From Rhizomys pruinosus (Eukaryota; Chordata; Mammalia; Rodentia; Spalacidae), in assembly GCA_009823505.1 (NCBI GenBank), contig VZQC01001015.1:1673977-1737976 (forward strand): DNA of 64,000 bases. The letters are read 5' to 3'. Of this stretch, positions 24,623-50,935 are shown one piece after another. A program made the translations under genes and the position numbers. Each line of letters starts with the position of its first letter. Within the stretch, counting starts at the first letter, position 1. Under the pieces are notes generated by a model that saw nothing but the letters and a program-made list of their open reading frames with translations, had not been told where the DNA came from and did not search any database.

Positions 24623-24815
24623 ATAGCACTGGCTGCTCTTGCAGGAGACCTGGCTTGGATTCCCAGCTCCCACATGGAAGTTAACAACTGTCTGTAACTC
24701 CAGTTCCAGGGAGAATCTGATAATCTCTTCTGACCTCTTCCAGCATTGCATACAACACAGGAGCACCTAACATACATGCAGGCAGTACACTCATATGCAT
24801 AAAATAAAAATAATA
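24284..24815 (+). mobile_element. B2 SINE split by the composite B2-B1 SINE, copy A
   Basis: Outer B2 head at 24284-24323, remainder at 24637-24815, beginning TCTTGCAGGAGACC. The 12-bp AGCACTGGCTGC is duplicated around the insert. Confidence 0.85.
24325..24624 (+). mobile_element. Composite SINE, B2 head fused to B1, copy A
   Basis: B2 5' half (24325-24440, ending AAGAACTGTCTTTAA) is followed without any A-tail by a full B1 (from GCTGGGCATGGTGG at 24441), then an (AAAT)n tail. One 12-bp target duplication (24312-24323 and 24625-24636) brackets the whole unit, so it inserted as a single element. A short internal duplication of GGTTCCATTCCCAGCA is private to this copy. Confidence 0.88.
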
Positions 24816-24945
24816 AATAAACTATTACAAACGAAAATTGAGTCTATCTGACTTCCAACTGCCTTCCAAGCTTGACTCACTCCTGGTCACGTAAAGGACC
24901 TTGCAGCAGAGGGAATCGGGCACCCCAGATGCTCACCTGAACATC

Positions 24946-39614
<14,669 letters not shown>

Positions 39615-39970
39615 GGCAGCGAGGGACACAGGCTGGGAGGAGGGACTGGAAAGTGCAAGGGGGTCAGGGGCTGCTGCTGGGACTTGAGGTCTTGGAGATC
39701 CGGGAAAGAGGCAAGCGGAACCCGCAGGTGTGATGGAGTGGTAGAGGGCAGACCTTGGCGAGGATGCCCGAGGATGCTGCAAGGTGGCTTAGGGTGCAGG
39801 TGCCGGCCAGAGCGGGCCACGGCGGCTGGAGAAGAGCTGCCAGGAAAGAGGAAAGGAGGGCTGTGGGTCCGACGGTTGGTCTGCAAGTTTGACTTCTAAG
39901 GAATGAAGCCACAGGGTGTCGAGGAGGGAGGCGTGCTGCCAGCTCCGATGCTCCTGGCTGCGCCTCCCTA
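39615..39970 (-). other. Cyp24a1: Cyp24a1 5'UTR (start approximate)
   Basis: GC-rich leader of about 355 nt between the TATA-inferred start site and the ATG. I find no ATG on the gene strand in this stretch, so the annotated start is the first AUG of the mRNA. Confidence 0.65.
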
Positions 39971-39992
39971 GGCTCCGGACCCGGGGACCTCG

Positions 39993-40000
39993 TATTTATG
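39993..40000 (-). promoter_or_regulatory. Cyp24a1: Cyp24a1 TATA-like box
   Basis: CATAAATA on the gene strand. It places transcription start near 39965-39972 and puts the VDREs at about -150 and -260, as published for human and rat CYP24A1. Confidence 0.7.
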
Positions 40001-40022
40001 TAGACAGACATGCCCTGGGTGG

Positions 40023-40095
40023 CCAATGCGCAGGCTGAGTAGGGCGGAGGGGGCCTGGCTGGCAAGGGAGGGGCGCGGGGCGCAGTGGGGCGGTG
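40023..40095 (-). promoter_or_regulatory. Cyp24a1: Cyp24a1 proximal CCAAT box and GC boxes
   Basis: CCAAT (plus strand, 40023-40027) lies about 55 bp upstream of the inferred start, and GGGGCGG-type Sp1 sites lie at 40066-40095. The known human promoter has a CCAAT box near -60 and a GC box near -110 that support basal and vitamin-D-induced transcription. Confidence 0.55.
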
Positions 40096-40105
40096 CGGTG
40101 GGAAA

Positions 40106-40113
40106 AGGATGGA
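40106..40113 (+). promoter_or_regulatory. Cyp24a1: Ets-binding-site-like element of the Cyp24a1 promoter
   Basis: AGGATGGA sits 7 bp from VDRE-1, matching the Ets site described next to the proximal VDRE in rat Cyp24a1, which cooperates with VDR/RXR. Confidence 0.5.
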
Positions 40114-40120
40114 GTCAGCC

Positions 40121-40135
40121 AGGTGAGCGAGGACG
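40121..40135 (+). promoter_or_regulatory. Cyp24a1: Proximal vitamin D response element (VDRE-1)
   Basis: AGGTGA gcg AGGACG is a DR3 on the strand opposite the gene. It matches the known human element (AGGTGA gcg AGGGCG) with one change in the second half-site. Position is about -150 to -165. VDR/RXR binding here drives induction by 1,25(OH)2D3. Confidence 0.9.
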
Positions 40136-40147
40136 CCTGGGCCTCGA

Positions 40148-40156
40148 TGACCGATG
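40148..40156 (-). promoter_or_regulatory. Cyp24a1: Vitamin D stimulatory element (VSE)-like site
   Basis: CATCGGTCA on the gene strand differs at two bases from the rat VSE (TGTCGGTCA) and lies 12 bp upstream of VDRE-1, the same spacing as in rat. Confidence 0.6.
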
Positions 40157-40227
40157 CGCTGCTGGCCGGGCGGGCGCACTGTGGACTCCACCCCGGAGAT
40201 AACCCCGGGAAAGAAGGTTGAGCCCAG

Positions 40228-40242
40228 GGTTCAGCGAGTGCG
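40228..40242 (+). promoter_or_regulatory. Cyp24a1: Distal vitamin D response element (VDRE-2)
   Basis: GGTTCA gcg AGTGCG is a DR3 107 bp upstream of VDRE-1 in the same orientation. The rat pair is about 108 bp apart with a near-identical element (GGTTCA gcg GGTGCG). Confidence 0.88.
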
Positions 40243-40662
40243 CGCCTAGCGTGCGTCTCCGCCCTGTGCTTGCAGGCTGCTGCCCGCCTCGCTGCAGCCA
40301 GGAGCTTCGCTTGCACAATCGCCTCGCAGGGCTGGCGAAGTCCCTTAGGACAACCCGAAGGGCTGCCCTCGCCCGCCAAAGGAAAGAAGAGCCCGCGAGC
40401 CTTCCGGAGAGACAGGTTTTCTTTTCCAACAAGGGTTGGATTCCTTTTAGTGCAAAGTTTTCCTTCAGAGCCCATGCGGGAGGAAAGGACCTGAGGCTAG
40501 ACTGCATCAAATCTTTTTGGTTTGATGTTACTGTCTTACCTTGGGGTCTTAGGTTGGACAAGAAAGACTGACCAAGTTTGTAGAATTTCCTGCCTGGATG
40601 CTTCAGTTTGAGTGGTTAGAGCATTAAAGGAGCCAACCGGTGCATATAAGAAACTCTATGAG

Positions 40663-40822
40663 AGCCGGCGAGGTGGCGCACGCCTTTAATCCTAGCACTT
40701 GGGAGGCAGAGGCAGGAGGATCTTTGTGAGTTCAAGGCCAACCTGGTCTACAGAGTGAGTTCCAGGACAGCTGGGGCTACAGGGAGACCCTGTCTCGAAA
40801 AGACCAAAAAAAAAAAAAAAAG
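40663..40822 (+). mobile_element. B1 SINE upstream of the Cyp24a1 promoter
   Basis: GAGCCGGCGAGGTGGCGCAC through CTCGAAAAGACC and an A-run. About 420 bp upstream of VDRE-2. Confidence 0.95.
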
Positions 40823-41601
40823 AAACCTACAATGATCCAATTTACAGTATGCAATACTGAATGATAGATTCAATATCCAATAAATAGTGGCGGCTGTTGT
40901 GAAATGTGGATGGCTCGTTAAGACTTCAATCCCTTCAGGCTACTCCCCACATGCTCTTAAAGCTTTTCTTCTTGTGCACCAGCCACTCTGGCAAAGCCCC
41001 AAACAGGCCCCCAAGCTCGCACTCCATCTCTACCAAGTCCGCCAGAAGCAAGTAGATTTACCCAAGCGTGTGTCATAATTCTGCCCATGGAGTTGGCAGT
41101 CAAGAAGCCTTTCCTAGTTCCTGAAAGCAAAGCAGTCTCTGTTGACTGAAAGTGACTCTTAATGTGCTACCAGTACACAATTAGGAGGTGACAGACCTTG
41201 TTTCTTCCTCCTGCTTTCTGGTCACCTGACTTAAGGTCGTCCTGACCACTGTAACTAGCAAAGTTTTCCCTGTTGAGTCTCCTGTAAACATTTGGCTCTT
41301 TTCTGGAAAACCTTCTGAAGTCCACTTTGTGCTTAAACACCTTCATTTCAAATTTGTCCTAAGAGGTTAACATTAATAAAAATAATAGCTCTATAAGTAA
41401 TAATTAAACACAGTGTATTAACCTACTTAAATATGCACTGTACAGCATGTATGTCACATGCTATGGATTTCTATGTTCTTTAGTGTGTCCATGTAACATA
41501 CATTATATACTATGTGTAATGCAGTTTAGGTCATATACCATGTGTAGGTACCATGTGTTGAATATGAATAGAAACTTTTTAGTGCTTATGATAAAATACT
41601 T

Positions 41602-41960
41602 GTTCTAGTTTGCTTCTGTTACTTTGATAAAACACTGTGACCAAAATCAACTTGAGAGAGGAAGGGTTTTAGTCATCTCATAGTTCCCAAGCCATAGTCC
41701 ATCACCGAGGGAAGTCAGAGCAGGTACCATGTAAGAACACTAGCTGCCGGCTCATCTAGCCTTCCTATACAGCCTAAGCCCCCCTGCATGGGGCTGCACC
41801 ATCCACAGTGGGCTGGGCCCTCCTACATCATTTAGCAATCAAAACAGTGAGGCACAGAAGAGTCCACAGGCCAATGTAATATAGGAAATGCCTTAGTTGA
41901 GGTTCCTCTTCCCAAGGGACTCTAGGTTAGGCCATGTTGACCATGAACACTGACCAGGAT
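41602..41960 (-). mobile_element. LTR-like repeat, antisense
   Basis: TTCTAGTTTGCTTCTGTTAC, CAAAATCAACTTGAGAGAGG, CCACAGTGGGCTGGGCCC and a GGCCATGTTGA end. Same group as 4176-4823. Confidence 0.6.
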
Positions 41961-42140
41961 AATAGGTATCTTGATCAAAGTTCCCATTTAAATTTCACCC
42001 CAGGTGATGTCCAAAACAAAAGGCCAAAGTAAATCTAAAATCCCCAACGTTTAAGGGATTAAATTCTTTGCCCAACTTCACAGACCTTTCCAGTAGCCCC
42101 GTGGGGTTCACAGCCAATAGCTTCTGATTCTAGCCTGACT

Positions 42141-42408
42141 ACTTTTTTTTTTTTTTTTGGTCTTTTCGAGATAGGGTCTCCCTGAAGCCCCAGCTGTCCT
42201 GGAACTCACTCTGTAGACCAGGCTGGCCTTGAATTCACAAAGATCCGCCTGCCTTTGCCTCCGAGTGCTAGGATTAAAGGCGTGCGCCACCACGCCTGGC
42301 CCTGACTGCTTTATTGATACAGAGCCTCATGGCCCAGGCTGGCTCAAACTCTCCATCCTCCTGCTTCTACCCCCACAGTGCTGGGACTGCAGTTGTCCCA
42401 ACACGCCC
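42141..42408 (-). mobile_element. Two antisense B1 SINEs, one young and one old
   Basis: 42141-42301 is near consensus (TCTTTTCGAGATAGGGTCTC). 42311-42408 is a strongly diverged B1 directly behind it. Confidence 0.8.
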
Positions 42409-42561
42409 TCAGTACCTCAAGTTATTCATAGCACTTTTTTTCTTAAATGTGAATAGCTCAGAATACTGAAAATATTCCTTAAATGAGAATTATCTCCAAA
42501 ATAAGATGGGGTCAGAACACTATCATTATGGTACATGGTGGAGGACAGTGTGCTGTTAGTG

Positions 42562-42786
42562 TTTTTTTTTTTTTTAATTATGTTTTAACTTTATGTGTAT
42601 GAGTGTACTGCCTGTGTGTATGTAAGTGAACCTGTGTTATGCCTGTGGAGGTCAGAAGAAGGCATTGGATCCCCTGAAACTGGAGTTATGGATAGTGGTT
42701 GGCTGCCATGTGGGTGCTGGGAATTGAACCCGGTTCTCTGCAAGAGTAGCCAGTGCTCTTAACTGCGGAACCCCTTCTCCAGCCTA
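42562..42786 (-). mobile_element. B2 SINE (older type)
   Basis: ACTTTATGTGTATGAGTGTAC through CCCCTTCTCCAGCC. Confidence 0.9.
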
Positions 42787-43870
42787 GTGCAAATGCTTTT
42801 GTGCCAATGGGGGAGGCCTATTTCATCTACTTTTTCTGACCTACTTGTGTCTGGATGCAGTAAGATTGACATGCTTTAAAGACATTGTAATTTTAGCCAT
42901 GAGTTCTTTTCCTCCTTCTAATTTTTTTCTTTGTGTGCTCAATAGGGGTACAGAGTTCAGATATGGTAGTTGAGAGTTTAGTGCTAAATTCCTTTATATA
43001 TCCTAGATCAACACTTAGAAGGACAGGCAGCTATTAGTGCATTCCTAGGATCCAACAAGAGAATTTCTATTTCAGGGAAGCCAGTGTCTCTCATGCTCAG
43101 TGGAGGAAGTCTCAGCTACTTTTACACTGAATGAGGAGGAAAACACCATTGAAAGTCCATTGAGTATCTCACTCATTCATCCTTGATGAAAATCAGAAAT
43201 TCAAAATGACTATTTTTGGCACAGTCTTAGGATCTCATTCTCCTCCCTGGGGCTCACAGCTCCCTCCCATCTTTCCCTAACTTCTGTGAGTCACCCAAGC
43301 AGAGGTTCTGTCAGGAATTCCTAATGAAAGATCTGGAAGCGGCTCATCAATGCCCACCCCCACTACCATGGCTACTCTAGGCCTCCTCTGTTATTCTGGG
43401 AAGTCTTCCCAAGTCCTGGAATGGTTAATTAGACCACAGGCTTCCTACTGCACAATCACACATGGCATTGTGCCAGGGCGGGGGTCGGGGGATATAGAGA
43501 TTACTGGAGTTGGGTGATGGTTGGATCCTCTGTGCTGGAAATTTGAGACCCTCTCAAATATATGGATTGACAGTATAGTTCTGTGCTTCAAACTGGAGCT
43601 AAATTGGGGTGACAGTTTGAGACCTGCTTCTTGATTGTGGAAATTTGGAGAACTGACTTTCCATTTCTGAAATTGTTGGAATCAGTGTCGCAGTAAAGCG
43701 TGGGGAGTAGTGACGGCAGTGTCATGGGTTCCTGTGAGGCGGCTGCAGGCAAAGTCCTTAGCAGTCGAAGGAACTTACCTTGTAACATTCCTGCATCGAC
43801 TTGGTTCTTCCACTACACAGAAGGCAGTTGACATCCCTTTTCCAACCACTTGACTAAATAGTTGTAATGT
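42787..43870. other. Gene-free unique stretch
   Basis: No recognised repeat, exon or strong motif. A short degenerate tRNA-type SINE follows at about 43880-43965. Confidence 0.5.
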
Positions 43871-44196
43871 GTTTATTTGTTTGTGGGGCTGGAGATTGAA
43901 CCGAGAGCCTCAAGCATGCTAAGAAAGCAGTCTACTACCACTAAGTTAAATCTCCAGACTTCCAGAAACTAAAAATCTGAAACAGCTTTTTTTTTTTCAG
44001 TTTTGTTTGGTTGATTTTTTTTTTAAGTTGAGTTTTTGTGCATTTCACATAATGGATCTTTTCCCTCAATCAGATTTCATGCATTCTGTCATATATGTTA
44101 AGTCTTATCTGGTCAAGCAAATATGGATCCTTATATTTACATGCAAGTATACTGTACACCACTTATCAAAGAAGCTTCTTTTTTGCAACAGATGGA

Positions 44197-44885
44197 GAGT
44201 ATTAATGAGTTCCACAACTGGTGACACACAGGATCTTCTGCAAGAACAGCCAGTGCTCTTAACTGCTGCATCATCTCTCCAGTTGATTCTAAAAAAGCCG
44301 TGTCTAGCTATAAACCTTACTTATAAATAATGTATAGGAAAAAATGTATAGGAAAACAGAGCTATGAATGAGGAAGGATATCTCTACACATGAAAAGTTG
44401 ACTTGGTTAAATGAATTAATATGAGTAAGGTATTTTGAACAGTATTACTTAATAGTGTTAGTAGTAGTGTTATTTTACTACTCTCCCTGTAGCCCCAGCT
44501 GTCCTGGAACTCACTCTGTAGACCAGGCTGGCCTTGAACTCACAAAGATCTGCCTGCTAATGATTGATTTTTAATTGTGTGTTGTATCTGTGCACAATTG
44601 TGGAGATGCCCACAGGGGCCAGAAGAGCTGGAATTACAGGGTTGTGAGCTGCTTGACATGCACTGGTAACTGAACTTGCATCCTCTGTAAGAGATGGATG
44701 TGCTTCTAAATGCTGAGTCACTACTCCAGCCCCTGTTAGTATTATTATTGTTATTAATCTTTATTGTTTTATTTTTATGATACAGAGTTTCATTTTGTAG
44801 TTTAGATTGACCTTGAACTTGTGGCAGTTCTCCTGCCTCAGCCTCTTGAGTGTTGGTATTAGAAATATGAGTCACCATACCATAC
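44197..44885 (-). mobile_element. Run of antisense SINE fragments
   Basis: B2 head piece (44197-44284), truncated B1 (44481-44557, joined directly to the next element), old B2 (44560-44733) and diverged B1 (44745-44885). Confidence 0.7.
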
Positions 44886-44942
44886 AGCTATCATTAGTAG
44901 TATTAGTAATTTTGGAAGGTCCAGATATAACTGTCTGATCCA

Positions 44943-45098
44943 GGCCTGATGTGTTGGTGGGTGCACACCTTTAATCCCAACACCTGGGAGGCAGAGGCAG
45001 GTGGATCCCTGTGAGTTCAAAGCCAGCCTGGTCTACATAGTGAGTTCCAGGACAGCTGGGGCTACAGGGAGATCCTGTCTCAAAAAAGACCAAAAAAT
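44943..45098 (+). mobile_element. B1 SINE
   Basis: GGCCTGATGTGTTGGTGGGT through TGTCTCAAAAAAGACC and an A-run. Confidence 0.92.
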
Positions 45099-45242
45099 AA
45101 GTAACTAACTGTCTGATCCAGAGGCAAGTTAAACTAGCCAAAGAAAAAAGTCTATAGAGTTTATGTAGTTGAGAATGATCTTGAACTACTTACTACTAAT
45201 CCTCCCACAATCCACCCATGGATTTTTTTATATTCCATTGGT

Positions 45243-45276
45243 ATTATATATATATATATTATATATATATATACAT
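45243..45276. repeat. (TA)n microsatellite
   Basis: Nearly uninterrupted TA run with one phase slip. Confidence 0.95.
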
Positions 45277-46165
45277 ATTTCATAATTAAATTTTAAAATG
45301 ACATCATCACACAGATGCATGGTATGAGATGGCTAACTCCGCTAATTTATAATTCAGGATATTCCATGATGGGGTCTTGGTGCCAATTACTTTGGACCTA
45401 AAGTACAGTTTTTTTTTTCCCCCATATGTTGGAGCCTGTCTTGACACATCTGATTGGCTGTCGACATAGATGGGCATCACAGAGCATTGACTATATTTTT
45501 CCAGAGCCTTAATGTGAACTAGCAAGTGTACACCTTGCCAGGAGATTGGCATGGAAAAATACGGTTGAAAAGTCCCTCTGTAGTTAGTGTAAGTAAACTT
45601 GGAAGGAGTAAACGCAGATGACCATGGCTGTTTGTTAATGATCATGAAGAGGCCAAGGAGCATTTCTAAACCTTTAGAAGAGTCCTCTTCTCTTAGAAAC
45701 AAGAGTTCCATTAGCAGCATATGCAGGCTTTGTGTAGTAGCAATTGCCAAACTATTTTCACAATCTCGATTTTACTCTTGGAGAGAACAGCCATGAGACG
45801 TCGTCTATTCTGACTCTTGGGCAACATCGAGTAATGATGTTTGCAACACCAAGAATTCAGAAACTTGTTACTGAAACTTGGATAAGATAATTGAGAATCT
45901 TGTATGTTTACATGGGCACTCAGATTTCTCTAGAACAATAGAATTTTCCATTGAAAATCAATTTAATATACGCCCCCAGTGATTTCTTGATTTGTTTTTA
46001 TTCTCTTGAGTTAGAATGGAATTCGTTGGAGGAACATTGAACAACAGTGACTCTCTACTGCATGCCAGATGCCATCCGTAACACTGGAGTTTTAGTGATG
46101 GACAAGGCAGGCAAGCTCCATTCTCTTAAAGCTCTGAGAAGGTAGATAACACACACTTTAAAAGA
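45277..46165. other. Gene-free stretch with one longish minus-strand open frame
   Basis: The minus strand is open for 147 codons (45307-45750). I recognise no domain, there is no splice or polyadenylation context that convinces me, and the amino-acid composition gives no clue. A decayed processed pseudogene is possible. Confidence 0.3.
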
Positions 46166-46169
46166 AACA

Positions 46170-46475
46170 GGAGCCAGGTGTGGTGGCACACGCCTTTAAT
46201 CCCAGCACTTGGGAGGAAGAGGCAGGTAGATCTTTGTGAGTTCAAGGCCAGCCTGGTCTACAGAGTGAGTTCCAGGACAGCTGGGGCTACAGGAGACCCT
46301 GTCTCGAAAACACCAAAAAAAAAAAAAAAAAAAGACAGGAAAGCTGGGCCTGGTGGTACACGCCTTTAATTCCACCACTTGGGAGGCAGAGGCAGACACA
46401 TCTCTGTGAGTGTCCAGGCCAGCTGGGACTAAAGGGAGACCCTGTGTCAAAAAGACAAAAATGAATAAATAAATA
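46170..46475 (+). mobile_element. Two B1 SINEs in tandem
   Basis: 46170-46333 (near consensus, A-run of about 19) is followed after 11 bp by 46345-46475 (older, AAAT-type tail). Confidence 0.92.
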
Positions 46476-47585
46476 GGAATGAGACAACTACCATCCTTAC
46501 ATCGTCTATAGAACTAGGGTTCTGAGTCATGTTGTCTTTATCTCTTCATTGGTGGGAGACTGCAGACTTTTGTTAGTGTTATACATTTTTATATCTTATC
46601 CTTCTGAGATACCTACAGGCCCAGATACAGGGGTCTTCACAGTGCTCCACAGCACTCTAGAGAGCTCATGGCTAGAGCTGGAGTCCTCTAGAAGGCTCCT
46701 TACTCATGTCTGACAGTGTATACAGCTGAAAGCTGGACTCTTGTCTATTCACTGTTTAAGACAGTTCAAATTTGTTTCAATTTCTTGAAGATAAAGATGC
46801 CTAACTGAAACATCAACCCCCAAAACATGTGAACTCCCCAAAGAGAGATTTAAAATATACAGTACAAGCTGACAAATTATTAAAATTGCATGACATATGT
46901 TGGGGAGTGATTGATATGGTTTACAGTGTAACTGACTTTTTGGGGTCTCAGAGTCAAGCTCTGGTGAAGATGAGGTTTTCTCTAGAGCAGGTAAAACATT
47001 CCCAGTGTTGATCACTTCTGGAACAAGCCAATTCTGACAACGTAAGTCTCCAAGGGGCCTGGAGGTCATTGCGGGATGAGATACTGGGGCCATTCCTGGT
47101 GTTTTGGGTAGAGCTTCCAGTGGTTAAGGTGGCACACCACAACACAGTCAAAACCCAAGTGACCTCCATATCTGCAGATCAGGTGGAACCCTGTTCGGTA
47201 TCAGTAAGCTGACTTCTACCTTAATTTCCCTTCACTTCTCCTGACAGAAAAGCTTGTCTCAGATGGCTTAGGGAATTACTGAGAACCATGGATTAGGATG
47301 AGTAAGAACGTCCACTTGAACATTCTGAAGCCAAAGTGGTAGGCACAGTGATAGACGGACAAGGGAAGGTCACGTGATAGCAGAGGCTGGAGTCAAGGAA
47401 AAGGAAAGGCCTAGAAGTACAGGTTGAGACTTGGAGAGACCTGAGTGTTGTGTTAACATTTAAAGGGAAGCCAATTAATCTCAAATAACAATAATCTGGT
47501 TTATATAAAATAGAGTCAAACCAAGTGATATTCATTCACTTTCACACAAATAATAGATATCTGAATTACATTCTTGTTTTCAAAG

Positions 47586-47806
47586 TCTTTTTCTTTTTTT
47601 GAGGCAGAGTCTCATGTATTCTTGAATGGCCTTGAAGGTGATATGTAGTTAAGAACGACCTTGAACTTCTGAACTTTCTGCTACCACCTCCCAAGTACCG
47701 GGATTACAGCCATACCCATCCCCAGTTTAAGAGGTGCTAGGGTGAGAGCCCAGAGCTTTGCATGTGCTAGGCCAGCACTCTGCTGGCTGAACTACATCCC
47801 CAGCCC
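47586..47806 (-). mobile_element. Old B1 and an ID-like SINE, antisense
   Basis: 47586-47727 is a diverged B1. 47735-47806 reads GCATGTGCTAGGCCAGCACT and GAACTACATCCCCAGCCC, the reversed ID or tRNA-Ala-type head. Confidence 0.6.
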
Positions 47807-48628
47807 TCAAAGTCTTCATTCAGATTCCTTAGGCATTTTTCTTTGTCATTGATGTCTGTCTTGGAAATCTGAATCTGAGACCCAAGATTGTTTACACAGA
47901 TCCCTGTCCCTAGTTCTTCAGAGTAAATGGTGCTAAACATAGGCTGTGGTGAGGGTTACAAATACCCCACAGACTTGACCTCTCATAAGTCTCCTCCAAA
48001 CTTCATAGTCATACATACAAATAAATGGAGGCTGATGTACAATCTTAAACATTTTTCTTGAAAATGATCTCAGAAAAATTCAACTGTTTTGCCCCAGGTA
48101 ACTTGGAAGCTTTTGAAACTGTCTGATTTATTTTACTCATTACAATAATGTTAACTCAATTTGTAGATCAAGGGAGATGTCATCTTCCTAGAGGACCTGA
48201 TAGATAGTACTTATATTATTAAATTCTCATAATATGATCATAAATGTCTGGTAAAGGTTTCCATAGGATCTAGAGACAGAATTAAGGGCTCTAACAGCTC
48301 ACCCTTATCAATGAAGAATACCATATCAACAAAAATTAACCAACAATCACCCTCTCTCTCTTCTAATGGGATTGCTTTAATGCTTTTGTTGAGGTATAAC
48401 ATATACCAAACAGGATAATTTCTGAAAGCAAATTAAAACATATTAATCATGGACTGTATTTGATATCATAAAATTAGATATAAATATTTTATTTGGGCAT
48501 ATAAATTAGAGGTTTATGAAAGTTCAATTTACTTCAAAGCATTTTTCTTTCTTCCCATTTCAAGTGGAATTGTTTCCTAGTATTTGCCAACCCAGGAGGA
48601 TGACTTCACTTTAGAATTAAGATCTTCA
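47807..48628. other. Gene-free AT-rich stretch, nothing recognised
   Basis: Unique sequence before the composite SINE copy B. Confidence 0.5.
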
Positions 48629-48629
48629 G

Positions 48630-48873
48630 GGCTGGAGAGATGGATCAGTATTTAAGAGCACCGACTGCTCTTCCAGACCAAGGTTTGATTCCCAGCACCT
48701 ACATGTCCTCTAAGAACTGTCTTTAAGCCAGGTGTGGTGGCACACACCTTTAATCCCAGCTCTTGGGAAGCAGAAGCAGGTGGATCTTTGTGAGTTCAAG
48801 GGCTGCCTGGTCTACAGAGTGAGTTCCAGGCCAGCTGGGGCTATAGGGAGACCCTGTCTCAAAAAGACAAAAA

Positions 48874-48912
<39 letters not shown>

Positions 48913-48916
48913 ATAG
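48630..48916 (+). mobile_element. Composite SINE, B2 head fused to B1, copy B
   Basis: B2 head 48630-48726 ends AAGAACTGTCTTTAA and is joined to B1 from GCCAGGTGTGGTGG (48727), then an (AAAT)n tail. The 11-bp AAGATCTTCAG occurs at 48619-48629 and 48917-48927 around the entire unit. Confidence 0.9.
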
Positions 48917-48927
48917 AAGATCTTCAG

Positions 48928-50505
48928 AGAGAGGGCCATACAAATTATTGCACCCGGGCTCTTCACACCTTCTTTTCAGAGAATACACCGAGGCCAGTGC
49001 CTGTTCTGCACATCCAAATTCCTAGCCAGCTTCTGAGTTTGCCGGGAGATATTCTCTTCACATGTATTTGAGGAATGCTGCCCATCTTGCTTGTAACATG
49101 CAGTCAACAGTCTCCAAATCTAATGCCTTCAGAGACTCCCAAGGCTGCAGGACATGGTAAGGACTTGCTGAGCCTTGAACTGCATTAAATCACAGCTGAC
49201 TTGGGAATTATGTTCCAAGTCACAGAGAATTTCTTTGGAAGCTGCTCCTTGGAAACACACTGGCTCCCAGGAGGAAATCCAGCTAAAAGTCTTCAGCATA
49301 GCTGGATTCCAGGCCCTTCCAGCCTCCCCTGCACTGGCCTGTGGCACTGATTCTTCATCTGAGCTCTAGAATCTTAGGGAACCTGTTATATAAAAAAATA
49401 GCTAAGCTGGACTCACTCACGCTAGTGAGTGTCTGTGCTGGGAAAGATATCTGGGAAAGGAGACTGACAGGAAAACAGCATGAAGCGCATCCTGGAGCCA
49501 TATCTCCACGAGGACAGATACCATCTCTGCTCTGTCGGCATGCTGAGGACTTAGTACAGTTACTAACATATAGGTACCATTGAGGACCAGCTTCACAGCT
49601 ATGCCACCAGAGCAGCCAAACAGGGCCAGGCCCCCGGATGACACCCACACGTGGCCTAATGTTCTGTTGTCACCATGCTGAAATTCTTACTGATTGAACA
49701 AGAGCTCCTGACTTGTCACTTTGCCTTGAGCCTCACGGATTCCGTGGCTGGTCCAGATGACAGGCATTAAGTAGGCATCAGATGTATGAGTGGATCGGGC
49801 TAGGTTTACCCTCCACCTCTGCCTTCTACTCTGGCTCAAGGTGGAAGCAAGGTTTTCCCTTCACCTGAACCATCTCCCAAGTCTCCATTTGCTGAATCCA
49901 GGGCCATCTCTTCAATGATGGGAAGGGGACGTCTCTTCCAAAGATGGATGTCATCCCGACAGAGAGTGGGGCTGGGGGGAAGCATCCACTCACTTCCGGG
50001 AAGTCTCTTCCCTACCCACACGTAACTGGTCTAAATCAGCTCTCCAACAGAGTTGCCCAAGAAAGGGGGACTGTGTGGTCCTAGCAGTAGTGTGTGGAGA
50101 CACGTGAATACCTACGTTCCAGTTGGGCTGGCCCCATGATGTGACACATTTCCTCCAGCATGTCCACACTGCCTATAGGCTCCATGACCTCCTGAAAGAA
50201 TGCCACCAACTGGGACCAAATGTTCAAATACTTGAGCCCACAGGGGACATTCAACCCCACAGACTCTATGATGGACGAGGTGTAAGAACTGACTAGATTT
50301 CTTTGTTGTTATTTCAAAGGGTAGGCAATGCTGTAGTAACGTCTTAACAAGGAAGTTAAGTCTTACTGAAATAATGGAATTTTTAAAAAGTTGGGAAAGA
50401 TCAAGTAAGAAAAAAAAGGTTTTAAGCTACCACTCTAATAATTATTAAGAGTTCTGTACATTTCTTCCTGTATATTCTATTTATGGATAGATTTCAATCC
50501 TTAAA
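48928..50505. other. Gene-free unique stretch
   Basis: No exon with convincing borders and no repeat recognised across 1.6 kb, an unusually repeat-poor interval for this window. Confidence 0.5.
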
Positions 50506-50711
50506 AATATTTTATTTACCACTTTTATTTTATGTGTATGAGTGTATTGCCTGTATTGTGCAATGCCCTTGGAGGTCAGAAAAGGGTAATGGATTCCCTA
50601 GAACTGGAGTTATAAATGGTTCTTAGCCATCATGTGGGTGCTGGGATTTGAACCCAGGTCCTCTGCAAGAGCAGTCAGTTCTCTTAACCACTAAGCCATC
50701 TCTCCAGTCCA
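50506..50711 (-). mobile_element. B2 SINE (older type)
   Basis: TTTATTTTATGTGTATGAGTG through CCATCTCTCCAGTCC. Confidence 0.9.
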
Positions 50712-50935
50712 AGATTTCAATGTTTTAGTAGAAATCACAATATGAAAACTTTAGGGCTTGCATTCATTCACCACAGAACCATTGTGTATGTGGCATTATA
50801 TACAAATTAACATTAATATCTATTTCTACCTGAAAGTCCGAAAATATGACAGGAGTTCATGTTCTAGTGGTCGGCCACATACTATGAGTATATGGACAAC
50901 GTAAATTGGATTCAGTATGTGGGGGGGATGAGAAG

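Noticed and set aside
39664..40561. Open frames of 117-175 codons on both strands over the Cyp24a1 CpG island.
   Set aside because: High GC content depletes stops. They overlap the 5'UTR and VDREs, lack familiar domains and occur on both strands.
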